Assembly (NCBI GenBank): GCA_016716275.1
Contig: JADJWR010000003.1
Span: forward strand, 496,001-560,000
DNA length: 64,000 nt
Source: Burkholderiales bacterium
GTDB lineage: Bacteria > Pseudomonadota > Gammaproteobacteria > Burkholderiales > Burkholderiaceae_F
Direction of reading: 5' to 3'
The position numbers and the translations under genes are program-made. Below, in pieces: positions 25,780-34,261 of the stretch (its first letter is position 1; each line of letters opens with the position of its first letter). Below the pieces are notes generated by a model. The model did not search any database. It was not told the origin of the DNA and saw nothing but the letters and a program-made list of their open reading frames with translations.

Positions 25780-27906
25780 ATGACCCTGAAGATCGGCATC
25801 GACGTCGGCGGCACGTTCACCGACTTCGTCGTCACCCGTGCCGGCGCCGAGCCGGCCATTTTCAAGACGCTGTCGACACCCGCCGACCCGTCGATCGCGG
25901 TGGTCGACGGGCTGGCGCAGATCGCCGCCGCCCAGGTGCCGCCGCAGTCGCTCGCGCAGTTCGCGGCGACCATCGACACGCTGGTGCACGGCACGACGGT
26001 GACCACCAACGCGACGCTGACCGGCAGCGGCGCCCGCTGCGGGCTGCTGACCACCGACGGCGTGCGCGACGCGCTGGAGATGCGCCGCGGCATCCGCGAG
26101 GAGCAGTACAACAACCGCTACACCAACGTGAAGCCGCTGGTGCCGCGCCACCTGCGCGCCGGCATCCGCGGCCGGCTCGACCGCAACGGCCGCGAACTCG
26201 CGCCGCTCAGCGTCGAGGACGTGCACGGCGCGATCGAGACGTTCCGGCGCGAAGGCGTGCAGGCGGTGGCGATCTGCTTCATGAACTCGTTCGCCAATGC
26301 CGCGCACGAGCGCGCCGCGGCCGAGCTGGTCCGGCGGGCGCTGCCGGAGGCCTACCTGTCGGTGTCGACCGACGTGCTGCCGTCGATCCGCTTCTACGAG
26401 CGCGTCAGCACCACGGCGCTGAACGCCTACGTCGGGCCGAAGCTCAATCACTACCTCGACCAGCTGGTCGGCCGCCTGGGCGAGGCCGGCTTCGCGGGCC
26501 TGCTGCTGATCATGCAGTCCAACGGCGGCGTGATCTCGCCGCAGCTGGCGCGCGAAAAGGCGGCGCTGACCCTGCTGTCGGGCCCCGCCGGGGGGCCGGG
26601 CGCGGGGCTTTTCTACGTGCGCGTCCACGGCCGGGACCGCTGCATCACCACCGACATGGGCGGCACCAGCTTCGAGGCGTCGGTGGCGGTGCGCGCGCCG
26701 CTGGTGAAGAACGACGGCGAGATCGCCCGCCACAGGATCGCGCTGCCGATGCTCGACATCCACACCATCGGCGCCGGCGGCGGCTCGATCGGCTGGCTCG
26801 ACGAAGGCGGGCTGCTGCGCATGGGGCCGCAAAGCGCCGGCGCCGACCCGGGGCCGGCCTGCTACGGCAAGGGCGGGCGGCTGCCGACGACCACCGACGC
26901 CAACGTGGTGCTCGGCTACCTCGACCCGGAGTACTTCGCCGGCGGCAGGATGAAGCTCGACGCCGGCGCGGCGCGGCGGGCGATCGACGAGCACATCGCC
27001 GGGCCGATGGGCCTGTCGGTCGAGGACGCCGCCGCCGGCATGTACCGGGTCGCCTGCAACAACATGGCGCAGGGCGTGCGCGAGGTGACGATCAAGCGCG
27101 GCTTCGACCCGCGCGAGTTCCCGTTCATCCCGGCCGGCGGCGCCGGGCCGATCCACGCCTGCCTGATCTGCGCCGAGCTGGAGATCCCGCTGCAGATCGT
27201 GCCGCGCGAGGCGTCGGTGCTGTGCGCCTTCGGCATGCTGATGAGCGAGCTGAAGCACGACTTCGTGCGCACCTTCGTCTCGCGGCTGGACAGCGTCGAC
27301 TGGCAGCGGCTCGCCGGGCTGGTCGACGAGATGCAGGGCGACGGCGAGCGGCAGCTCGTCGAAGAGCGCATTGCCGCCGCGCGGCGGCGCTACGAGGTGC
27401 GGCTGGACTGCCGCTACATCAAGCAGTACCACGAGGTGTCGCTCGCCGTGCCGCGCGAGCTGATCGACCGCCGCGACGCGGCCGGCATCGCCGGGCTGTT
27501 CCATGCCGAACACAACCGGCTGTTCGGCTACTCGCTGGCGCAGGAGGGCACGCCGATCGAGGTCATCAACCTGCGGGTGCAGGCGATCGGCGCCACCGAG
27601 AAGCCCGCCTACCGCGAGGAAGCCTGGGCCGGCACCGACGCCGCGGCGGCGCTGAAGGGCCGGCGCAGCGCCTACGTGCCGGAGACCCGCCGCTTCGCCG
27701 AGGTGCCGGTGTACGACGGACACCGGCTGCGCCACGGCAACCGCCTCGACGGCCCGGCGCTGATCGAGCAGCAGACCACCGCGATCTTCGTCAGCGCCGC
27801 CTTCGACTGCGTGGTCGATGCGCTCGGTTCGTTTGCGCTGTTCGCCAAGGGCCGCGACGATCTGGTCGCTTCCTGCATCCGCCAGGCCGAGGAGGTGGCG
27901 GCATGA
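25780..27906 (+). CDS. Hydantoinase A/oxoprolinase-type subunit, 2-oxoindoleacetate-opening enzyme
   Basis: A 708-residue protein of the HyuA/acetone carboxylase beta family. The N-terminal phosphate motif IGIDVGGTFTDFV and a second ATPase motif TTDMGGTSFE mark the ASKHA ATP-binding core. In the described pathway (IaaCE) the enzyme hydrolyses the lactam ring of 2-oxoindoleacetate to 2-aminophenylsuccinate with ATP. Strong ribosome-binding sequence (AGCACGAGGA) precedes the ATG. It overlaps the B subunit by four bases. Other HyuA-type enzymes open hydantoins or carboxylate ketones; the molybdenum hydroxylase and mutase context favours ring opening. Confidence 0.88.
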   Translation: MTLKIGIDVGGTFTDFVVTRAGAEPAIFKTLSTPADPSIAVVDGLAQIAAAQVPPQSLAQFAATIDTLVHGTTVTTNATLTGSGARCGLLTTDGVRDALEMRRGIREEQYNNRYTNVKPLVPRHLRAGIRGRLDRNGRELAPLSVEDVHGAIETFRREGVQAVAICFMNSFANAAHERAAAELVRRALPEAYLSVSTDVLPSIRFYERVSTTALNAYVGPKLNHYLDQLVGRLGEAGFAGLLLIMQSNGGVISPQLAREKAALTLLSGPAGGPGAGLFYVRVHGRDRCITTDMGGTSFEASVAVRAPLVKNDGEIARHRIALPMLDIHTIGAGGGSIGWLDEGGLLRMGPQSAGADPGPACYGKGGRLPTTTDANVVLGYLDPEYFAGGRMKLDAGAARRAIDEHIAGPMGLSVEDAAAGMYRVACNNMAQGVREVTIKRGFDPREFPFIPAGGAGPIHACLICAELEIPLQIVPREASVLCAFGMLMSELKHDFVRTFVSRLDSVDWQRLAGLVDEMQGDGERQLVEERIAAARRRYEVRLDCRYIKQYHEVSLAVPRELIDRRDAAGIAGLFHAEHNRLFGYSLAQEGTPIEVINLRVQAIGATEKPAYREEAWAGTDAAAALKGRRSAYVPETRRFAEVPVYDGHRLRHGNRLDGPALIEQQTTAIFVSAAFDCVVDALGSFALFAKGRDDLVASCIRQAEEVAA

Positions 27907-29576
27907 ACATCGATCCGATCCTGCTGTCGGTGTACGCGCGCACCTTCCGGTCGATCACCGACGAGATGAGCATCTCGATGGAGAAGACGACGCGCTCGCC
28001 GATCCTGTGCGAGGCCAAGGACTACGTCACCGGCCTGTACGACGCCGACGGCAACATGCTCGAGCAGACCGAGAACCTGCCGATCCTCGCCTTCTCGCTG
28101 GCGCCGGTGTGCAAGCACATCCGGCAGTATTTCGGCGACGAGATCTACCCCGGCGACGTCATCTTCCACAACGACGTGTTCTCGCTCGGCAACCAGAACA
28201 ACGACGTGGCCGTCTACAAGCCGGTGTTCCACGGCGACCGGCTGGTGGCGTGGACGGCGGTCAAGGGCCACCAGGCCGACATCGGCGGCAACGTGCGCGG
28301 CGGCTACAACCCGAACGCGGTCGAGGTCTGGCAGGAGGCGCTGCGCATCCCGGCGGTCAAGGTCTACGAGCGCGGCAAGCTGCGCAAGGACGTGTGGAAC
28401 CTGATTTTCGCCAACATCCGCCTGGACATCGTGCAGCACGACATGAAGGCCGAGATCGGCGCCTGCACGGTCGGCGAGCGGCGGCTGCTGGAGCTGATCG
28501 ACAAGTACGGGCTCGACAGCTTCGAGGCGCACAAGCGTGCGCTGTTCGAGGCGACCCGCAGGATGATGGAGGCGGAGATCGCCAAGATCCCGAACGGCCG
28601 CTACTCGGGCGAGGGCGCCGTGTACTACGACGGCCGCAACGTCGGCAGCCGGTACACGATCCGCGTCGACATCGAGGTGAAGGACCGGTCGATCAGGTTC
28701 GACTACTCGCGCACCGACGCGCAGACCAACGGCTTCGTCAACGGCACCTTCACCTCGAGCGCCTCGGCCACCATCCTGACGCTGCTGCAGATGGTCAACC
28801 CCGACATCCCGCACAACGAGGGCATGGTGCAGCCGATCGAGATCGTGATCCCCGAGGGCACGATCCTGAACGCCGCCTACCCGAAGGCGACCACCTTCGG
28901 CAACCACCTGTGCCCGCCGAACGCCGATGCGATCCAGCGCGCGCTCGCCCCGGTGATGCCCGACCGCGTCACCGCCGGCTGGAACAACCTGCTCTGTTCG
29001 CTCACCACCGGCACCGACCCGGAGAAGGACGAAACCTACGTCGACATCGGCTTCATGGGGCTGAAGGGCGGTTCGGGCGCAATGCGCGGCACCGACGGCT
29101 ACGACCACATCGGCATGATCGACGCCTCCGGCGGCGTGCTCGACCAGGACTACGAGATGTTCGAGCAGCAGACGCCGCACCGGCTGATCCGGCACGAACT
29201 GCTGACCGACTCGGCCGGCGCGGGCCAGTGGCGCGGCGGGCTGGGCGTCGAGACGATCTTCGAGATCGGCTCCGACGACACCCAGCTCGTCACCTTCGGC
29301 GACGGCGACTTCGAGGGCGCCTTCGGGCTGTTCGGCGGCGGCGGCGCCGGCCTGAACTTCATCCGCCTGCGCTACCCGGACGGCACCGAAGTGGTGCCGA
29401 AGAACAAGGACCTGATCACCGGCGTGCCGAAGGGGACGACCTACCATCAGGTCGCCGGCGGCGGCGGCGGCTACGGCGATCCGAAGCTGCGCGACCGGCA
29501 GCTGCTGACGGAGGAGATCCGTAACGGCGTGATCTCGATCGAGGCCGCACGGGCCTTGTATGGGTATGAAGGCTGA
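27903..29576 (+). CDS. Hydantoinase B-type subunit, partner of the ring-opening enzyme
   Basis: A 557-residue protein of the HyuB/acetone carboxylase alpha family, starting MNIDPILLSVYAR. Family-typical stretches include EQTENLPILAFSL, FHNDVFSLGNQNND, HQADIGGNVRGG and the C-terminal GGGGGYGDP. It forms a heteromer with the preceding subunit, and the ATGA overlap suggests equal amounts. As part of IaaCE it should carry the hydrolytic site for 2-oxoindoleacetate. Confidence 0.88.
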   Translation: MNIDPILLSVYARTFRSITDEMSISMEKTTRSPILCEAKDYVTGLYDADGNMLEQTENLPILAFSLAPVCKHIRQYFGDEIYPGDVIFHNDVFSLGNQNNDVAVYKPVFHGDRLVAWTAVKGHQADIGGNVRGGYNPNAVEVWQEALRIPAVKVYERGKLRKDVWNLIFANIRLDIVQHDMKAEIGACTVGERRLLELIDKYGLDSFEAHKRALFEATRRMMEAEIAKIPNGRYSGEGAVYYDGRNVGSRYTIRVDIEVKDRSIRFDYSRTDAQTNGFVNGTFTSSASATILTLLQMVNPDIPHNEGMVQPIEIVIPEGTILNAAYPKATTFGNHLCPPNADAIQRALAPVMPDRVTAGWNNLLCSLTTGTDPEKDETYVDIGFMGLKGGSGAMRGTDGYDHIGMIDASGGVLDQDYEMFEQQTPHRLIRHELLTDSAGAGQWRGGLGVETIFEIGSDDTQLVTFGDGDFEGAFGLFGGGGAGLNFIRLRYPDGTEVVPKNKDLITGVPKGTTYHQVAGGGGGYGDPKLRDRQLLTEEIRNGVISIEAARALYGYEG

Positions 29577-29716
29577 ATTGACTTCGTGCGTCGGACCGGG
29601 CTTCGCGGCGGTCGGCACCCGGCAGGGGCCGATGGTGGGGCGACCGCCGCAGCGGCGCGCAGATGCCTGTCGGCCCGCCCCTTTGCCGCTCCGCTGTCCG
29701 CAGAGCGAAAGCCGCG

Positions 29717-30850
29717 ATGGACTTTGACCTGACGCCCGACCAGCGCGCGGTGCGCGACACCTTCGCGCGCTTCGCCGACCAGCGCATCGCGCCGCAGGCG
29801 GCGGCGATCGACGAGGCGCACGCGTTTCCGCGGGCGCTGTTCGGCGAGCTGGCGGCACTCGGGCTGTTCGGCATGCGCTATCCGGAGGAGGTCGGCGGCA
29901 CCGGCATGGGCCTGACCGAGTTCTGCCTGGCGCTGGGCGAGATCGCGCGCGGCTCGATGTCGCTCGCCGGTGCGGCGGCGATGCAGTCGCTGATGGGCAC
30001 CAAGTTCCTGCACATGCTCGGCAACGCCGACATCGTCGAGCGGCTGCTCAGGCCGGCGCTGCGTGGCGAGAAGATCGGCGCCATCTGCATGACCGAACCG
30101 GATGCCGGCTCCGACCTCGACGGCATCGCCACCGCGGCGCGCAAGGTCGACGGCGGCTATCTGCTCGACGGGCAGAAGACCTGGGTCACCTCGGCGCCGG
30201 TGGCCGACTTCTTCACCGTGTTCGCCCGCGCCGGCGCCGGGAAGAAGCTGACGATCTTCCTGGTCGAACGGACGTTCACCGGGCTCGCCGTCGGCCGGCC
30301 GATCCACAAGATGGGCGTGTGGGCATTGCCGACCTCCGAGGTCGCCTTCGACTCGTGCTTCGTGCCCGACAGCCATCGCCTGTCGCGCGAGGAAGGCGAC
30401 GGCGAAGGCCATCTGCGCAGGACGCTGGCCGAGATCCGCATCATCACCGGCGCCATGGCGCTCGGCGCAGGGCGCGCCGCGCTGGCCGCGGCGCGGCGCT
30501 ACGCCGCCGAGCGCAAGCAGTTCGGCAAGCCGATCGACCGCTTCCAGGCGATCCAGTTCAAGCTGGCCGAGATGGCCACCGCGCTGGAGGCGGCGACGCA
30601 ACTGGTCTACTACGCTGCCTGGCTGCGCGACCACGACCGGCCGCACCACAAGGAAGCGGCGATGTGCAAGCTGAACGCCAGCGAGACGGCGGCGATGGTC
30701 TGCGACCAGGCGGCGCGGGTGCTCGCTTCGTACGGCTATGCGATGGAGTACCCGGTGCAGCGCTACCTGCGCGACGTGCGCTTCACGCTGATCGGCGGCG
30801 GCACCAGCGAGATCCTGAAGCTCGTCATCGCCAAGGAGGTGACCGGATGA
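29717..30850 (+). CDS. iaaF: Acyl-CoA dehydrogenase, benzylmalonyl-CoA dehydrogenase type
   Basis: A 377-residue flavoprotein of the acyl-CoA dehydrogenase family. Family motifs are ICMTEPDAGSD (FAD/substrate loop) and the C-terminal EYPVQRYLRD region. In most family members the catalytic base is the glutamate of an EGT motif; here the stretch is GGGTSEI, with glycine 361 in its place. IaaF of Aromatoleum oxidatively decarboxylates benzylmalonyl-CoA to cinnamoyl-CoA. Decarboxylation itself yields the enolate, so no base is needed for the alpha-proton, which would explain the loss. The ATG at 29717 is chosen; a 140-base gap separates it from the hydantoinase genes. Confidence 0.87.
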   Translation: MDFDLTPDQRAVRDTFARFADQRIAPQAAAIDEAHAFPRALFGELAALGLFGMRYPEEVGGTGMGLTEFCLALGEIARGSMSLAGAAAMQSLMGTKFLHMLGNADIVERLLRPALRGEKIGAICMTEPDAGSDLDGIATAARKVDGGYLLDGQKTWVTSAPVADFFTVFARAGAGKKLTIFLVERTFTGLAVGRPIHKMGVWALPTSEVAFDSCFVPDSHRLSREEGDGEGHLRRTLAEIRIITGAMALGAGRAALAAARRYAAERKQFGKPIDRFQAIQFKLAEMATALEAATQLVYYAAWLRDHDRPHHKEAAMCKLNASETAAMVCDQAARVLASYGYAMEYPVQRYLRDVRFTLIGGGTSEILKLVIAKEVTG

Positions 30851-30908
30851 GCCACTGCCGCCTGTTCTTCGCGCTCGTCCGGCAGCGCGCGGCGCCGAGG
30901 GTCGTGCA

Positions 30909-31307
30909 GTGAAGCCGGCCCGGCCGATTCGCGTCGTGCTCGCCAAGCCCGGGCTGGACGGTCACGACCAGGGCGCCAAGGTGGTGGCGCGGGCGATGCG
31001 GGACGCCGGGTTCGAGGTGATCTATACCGGGCTGCGGCAGATGCCGGAGGCGATCGCGCGCGTCGCCACCCAGGAGGACGTCGACGTGATCGCGCTGTCC
31101 AGCATGGCCGGGTCGCATCTTTCGTTCTGCCGGCGGCTGAAGCCGCTGCTCGAGGAAGCAGGGCTCACCGACAAGCTGTGGATCATCGGCGGCAACCTGC
31201 CGGCGCAGGACCACGACGAACTGCGTGCGCTCGGCTTCCGGGGGATCTTCCCGACCGGCTCGAAGCTCGACGCGATCTGCGACTTCATCCGCGAGAACAG
31301 CCCATGA
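30909..31307 (+). CDS. Cobalamin-binding small subunit of acyl-CoA mutase (IaaGH type)
   Basis: A 132-residue B12-binding domain starting at GTG. The cobalamin motif DxHxxG is present as DGHDQG, together with SSMAGSH and the IIGGNLP glycine pair. It pairs with the large subunit, whose ATG overlaps its stop by four bases. Together they form a split mutase like those for isobutyryl- or 2-hydroxyisobutyryl-CoA, here expected to convert 2-aminophenylsuccinyl-CoA to 2-aminobenzylmalonyl-CoA. Confidence 0.87.
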   Translation: MKPARPIRVVLAKPGLDGHDQGAKVVARAMRDAGFEVIYTGLRQMPEAIARVATQEDVDVIALSSMAGSHLSFCRRLKPLLEEAGLTDKLWIIGGNLPAQDHDELRALGFRGIFPTGSKLDAICDFIRENSP

Positions 31308-32917
31308 AACGCGACCGCAGCGACGCGCTCGAACCGCGCCTGAACGAATCCGGCATCGCCATCGAGCCGCTGTACACCGCCGAGGACGTCGAGGCCAGCG
31401 GCGGGCTGGCGATGCTCGGACGGCCCGGCGAGTACCCGTTCACGCGCGGCATCCATCCGCTGATGTACCGCCGGCAGCCGTGGACGATGCGCCAGTACAC
31501 CGGCTTCGGCAACGCGGCCGACACCAACGCACGCTTCAGGTACCTGATCGCCAACGGCCAGACCGGGCTGAACGTCGCCTTCGACCTGCCGACGCAGTGC
31601 GGGCTGGATTCCGACGATCCGCAGGCCGAGGGCGAGGTCGGCCGGGTCGGCATGGCGGTGGACACGCTGCGCGACGTCGAGACCGCCTTCGACGGCATCG
31701 ACCTCGACCGGATCACCGTCTCGCTGACGATCAACGGCGCCGCGGCGATCCTGATCGCCATGTACCTGGCGATGGCCGAGAAGCGCGGCTACGACGTCAG
31801 GACGCTGCGCGGCACGGCGCAGAACGACATCCTGAAGGAGTTCATCGGCCGCGGCACCTGGATCTTTCCGGTCGAGCCGTCGATCCGCCTGGTCGGCGAC
31901 ACCATCGAGTACTGCGCCCGGCAGGCGCCGAAGTACAGCCCGGTGTCGGTCTGCGGCTACCACATCCGCGAATCGGGGGCGACACCGACGCAGGAGATGG
32001 CCTACGCGTTCTGCATCGCCAGGGCCTACGCCGACGAGGTGATCCGGCGCGGCCTGCCGGTGGACGAGTTTGCCGGGCGGCTGTCGTACAACTTCAACAT
32101 CTTCGGCAGCATCTTCGAGCAGGTGGCCAAGTTCCGCGCCGGCCGCGGCCTGTGGGCCAGGATCATGCGCGAGCAGTACGGCGCCAAGGAGCCGGGCTCG
32201 ATGTGGCTGCGGATGATCGCCGGCGGCGGCGGCGGCGGGCTGACCGCCGAGCAGCCTGAGAACAACATCGTCCGCGGCGCCTACTACGCGCTGATCTCGG
32301 CGCTGTCGGGCGCGCAGACGATGGCCCTGTGCTGCTTCGACGAGGCCTACACGATCCCGAGCGAATACGCGCAGCGCATCTCGCTGCGCACGATGCAGCT
32401 GCTGATCGAGGAGATGGGGCTCACCGACACCGTCGATCCGCTCGGCGGCTCGTTCTACGTCGAGACGCTCACCAACCGGATGCGCGCGGAGATGGAGCGG
32501 ATCATCGCCGAGGTCGACGCCGAGGGCGGCATCGTCCGGCTGGTGGCCGACGGCATCGTGCAGGCGCGGGTGTCGGCGCAGGCCTATCAGCGGCAGCGCG
32601 AGATCGAGTCGGGACGGTTCCGCAAGGTCGGCGTCAACTGCTGGCGCAGCGAGGAGGAGCCCGAGCGCAAGGTCGAGTTCCACCCGCACGACGAGGACGA
32701 CGCGCGGGCGCAGGTAACGGCGCTCGGCCGCGTGCGCGCCGAACGGAACAGCGCGGCGGTCGCCGCCGCGCTGGCGCGGGTGAGCGAGGACGCCCGCTCG
32801 GGCGTCAACCTGATGCCGGCGATCGTCGAGGCGGTCAAGGCCTACGCCAGCGTCGGCGAGATCACCGGCGCGATGGTCAAGGTGTTCGGGCGTTTCGTCG
32901 AGCCCGTCCGTTTCTGA
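31304..32917 (+). CDS. Large subunit of B12-dependent acyl-CoA mutase (phenylsuccinyl-CoA mutase type, IaaGH)
   Basis: A 537-residue TIM-barrel subunit of the methylmalonyl-CoA mutase family. The substrate-site residues are informative. The RQYTGF motif keeps Y65 (Tyr89 of methylmalonyl-CoA mutase), and EPSIRL keeps R195 (the carboxylate-binding Arg207), whereas isobutyryl- and 2-hydroxyisobutyryl-CoA mutases lose them. This fits a substrate with a free carboxylate such as 2-aminophenylsuccinyl-CoA. Residue equivalences were made by eye. The gene overlaps the small subunit and is followed directly by the molybdenum hydroxylase genes. Confidence 0.88.
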   Translation: MKRDRSDALEPRLNESGIAIEPLYTAEDVEASGGLAMLGRPGEYPFTRGIHPLMYRRQPWTMRQYTGFGNAADTNARFRYLIANGQTGLNVAFDLPTQCGLDSDDPQAEGEVGRVGMAVDTLRDVETAFDGIDLDRITVSLTINGAAAILIAMYLAMAEKRGYDVRTLRGTAQNDILKEFIGRGTWIFPVEPSIRLVGDTIEYCARQAPKYSPVSVCGYHIRESGATPTQEMAYAFCIARAYADEVIRRGLPVDEFAGRLSYNFNIFGSIFEQVAKFRAGRGLWARIMREQYGAKEPGSMWLRMIAGGGGGGLTAEQPENNIVRGAYYALISALSGAQTMALCCFDEAYTIPSEYAQRISLRTMQLLIEEMGLTDTVDPLGGSFYVETLTNRMRAEMERIIAEVDAEGGIVRLVADGIVQARVSAQAYQRQREIESGRFRKVGVNCWRSEEEPERKVEFHPHDEDDARAQVTALGRVRAERNSAAVAAALARVSEDARSGVNLMPAIVEAVKAYASVGEITGAMVKVFGRFVEPVRF

Positions 32918-32925
32918 GGCAAGCG

Positions 32926-33792
32926 ATGAACGCGATCGAGCAGTACGTCGCCCCGACCAGCCTGGCGCAGGCGCTCGACTGCCTGAGCCGCGGCGAGGTC
33001 ACGGTGCTGGCGGGCGGCACCGACCTGATGCCGCAGAGCGCCGGTGGCAAGGTGAAGCTCCGGCCGACCCTGATGAACATCCGCCGCGTGCCGGAACTGA
33101 CCGGCATCGCCCGCGACGGCGACGCGATCCGCATCGGCGCCCTGGTCACCGTGACCGAGATGATGCGCGATGCGCTGGTGCGCGAGCACCTGCCGGTGCT
33201 GGTCGAGGCGGGCGACCATTTCGCCAGCGACCAGATCCGCAACGCGGCGACGCTCGGCGGCAACGTCAACAACGCCTCGCCGGCCGGCGACCTGCTGGTG
33301 CCGCTGCTGGTGCTCGGCGCCGAAGTCGAGCTGGCCGGCAAGCCCAACGGCGCGATCGCCACGCGGCAGCTGCCGCTCGCCGAGTTCTTCGTCGGGCCGG
33401 GCCGGACCAGGCGGCAGCCGCACGAGCTGCTGACCGCCGTGCGCGTGCCGCTGCCGCCGCGCGGACAGCTCGCGCGCTTCTACAAGTTCGGCACCCGGCC
33501 GGCGCTCGACATCTCGGCGATCTCGATCGGTCTGGCTGCGGTCGCCGACGACGGCGTGCTGTCGAACGTGCGCGTCGCCTTCGGCGCCGTGGCGCCGACC
33601 CCGGTGCGCGCGCCGCGCACCGAGGCGGCGCTCGAGGGCCGGCGGCTCGATGCGTCGGCGATCGAGGCCGCCGCGCAGGCGGCGTTCGACGAAGTCAGGC
33701 CGATCGACGACGTGCGCGCCAGCGCCTGGTACCGGCGCGAACTGATCCGCAACATGACCCGGAGGATGCTCGACGATGTCGCTCAAGCATGA
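32926..33792 (+). CDS. FAD-binding subunit of molybdenum hydroxylase
   Basis: A 288-residue subunit of the xanthine dehydrogenase family. FAD motifs are VLAGGTDLMP and the second ATLGGNVNNASPAGD. It passes electrons from the iron-sulfur subunit to FAD and on to the acceptor. No extra [4Fe-4S] insertion typical of 4-hydroxybenzoyl-CoA reductase is seen. It overlaps the [2Fe-2S] subunit gene by 17 bases. In this cluster the holoenzyme should hydroxylate indoleacetate at C2 with water-derived oxygen. Confidence 0.9.
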   Translation: MNAIEQYVAPTSLAQALDCLSRGEVTVLAGGTDLMPQSAGGKVKLRPTLMNIRRVPELTGIARDGDAIRIGALVTVTEMMRDALVREHLPVLVEAGDHFASDQIRNAATLGGNVNNASPAGDLLVPLLVLGAEVELAGKPNGAIATRQLPLAEFFVGPGRTRRQPHELLTAVRVPLPPRGQLARFYKFGTRPALDISAISIGLAAVADDGVLSNVRVAFGAVAPTPVRAPRTEAALEGRRLDASAIEAAAQAAFDEVRPIDDVRASAWYRRELIRNMTRRMLDDVAQA

Positions 33793-34261
33793 GATCGCCT
33801 TCACGCTGAACGGCGTGCAGCGCAAGGCGACGGTGGAGGTCGGCATGAGCACGCTCGCGATGCTGCGCGAGGTGATCGGGCTGACCGGGACCAAGTACGG
33901 CTGCGGCGAGGGCGAGTGCGGCGCCTGCACCGTGCTGGTCGACGGCGCGACGATCAACTCGTGCCTGATGTTCGCCGTCGACTGCGACGGCCGCCGCGTC
34001 ACGACGATCGAGGGGCTGGCCGGCGACCCGCGCGCCGACGCCCTGCGCGCCGCCTTCGTCGAGCACGGCGCCGTGCAGTGCGGCTTCTGCACGCCGGGGC
34101 TGATGATCCAGGCCACGCACCTGCTGGCGCAGCAGCCGCAGCCGGACGCCGCGGCGGTCAAGCGCGGCATCGAGGGCAACCTGTGCCGCTGCACCGGCTA
34201 CAGCAAGATCGTCGAGGCGGTCGTCTCGGCCGGCCGCACGCAGCAGGGAGACGCAGGATGA
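33776..34261 (+). CDS. [2Fe-2S] subunit of molybdenum hydroxylase
   Basis: A 161-residue subunit with two iron-sulfur sites: a plant-type N-terminal cluster (CGEGECGACTVL with the later cysteine in NSCLMF) and a helical C-terminal cluster (CGFCTPG and CRCTGY). It links the molybdenum and FAD subunits. Overlaps of 17 and 4 bases with its neighbours indicate a tightly coupled operon. Confidence 0.92.
   Translation: MSLKHEIAFTLNGVQRKATVEVGMSTLAMLREVIGLTGTKYGCGEGECGACTVLVDGATINSCLMFAVDCDGRRVTTIEGLAGDPRADALRAAFVEHGAVQCGFCTPGLMIQATHLLAQQPQPDAAAVKRGIEGNLCRCTGYSKIVEAVVSAGRTQQGDAG

Noticed and set aside
24043..27735. Open frame of about 1230 codons on the minus strand
   Set aside because: It lies opposite the CoA ligase and hydantoinase genes, is rich in Arg, His, Gln and Ala as expected for GC-rich antisense reading, and shows no family motif.
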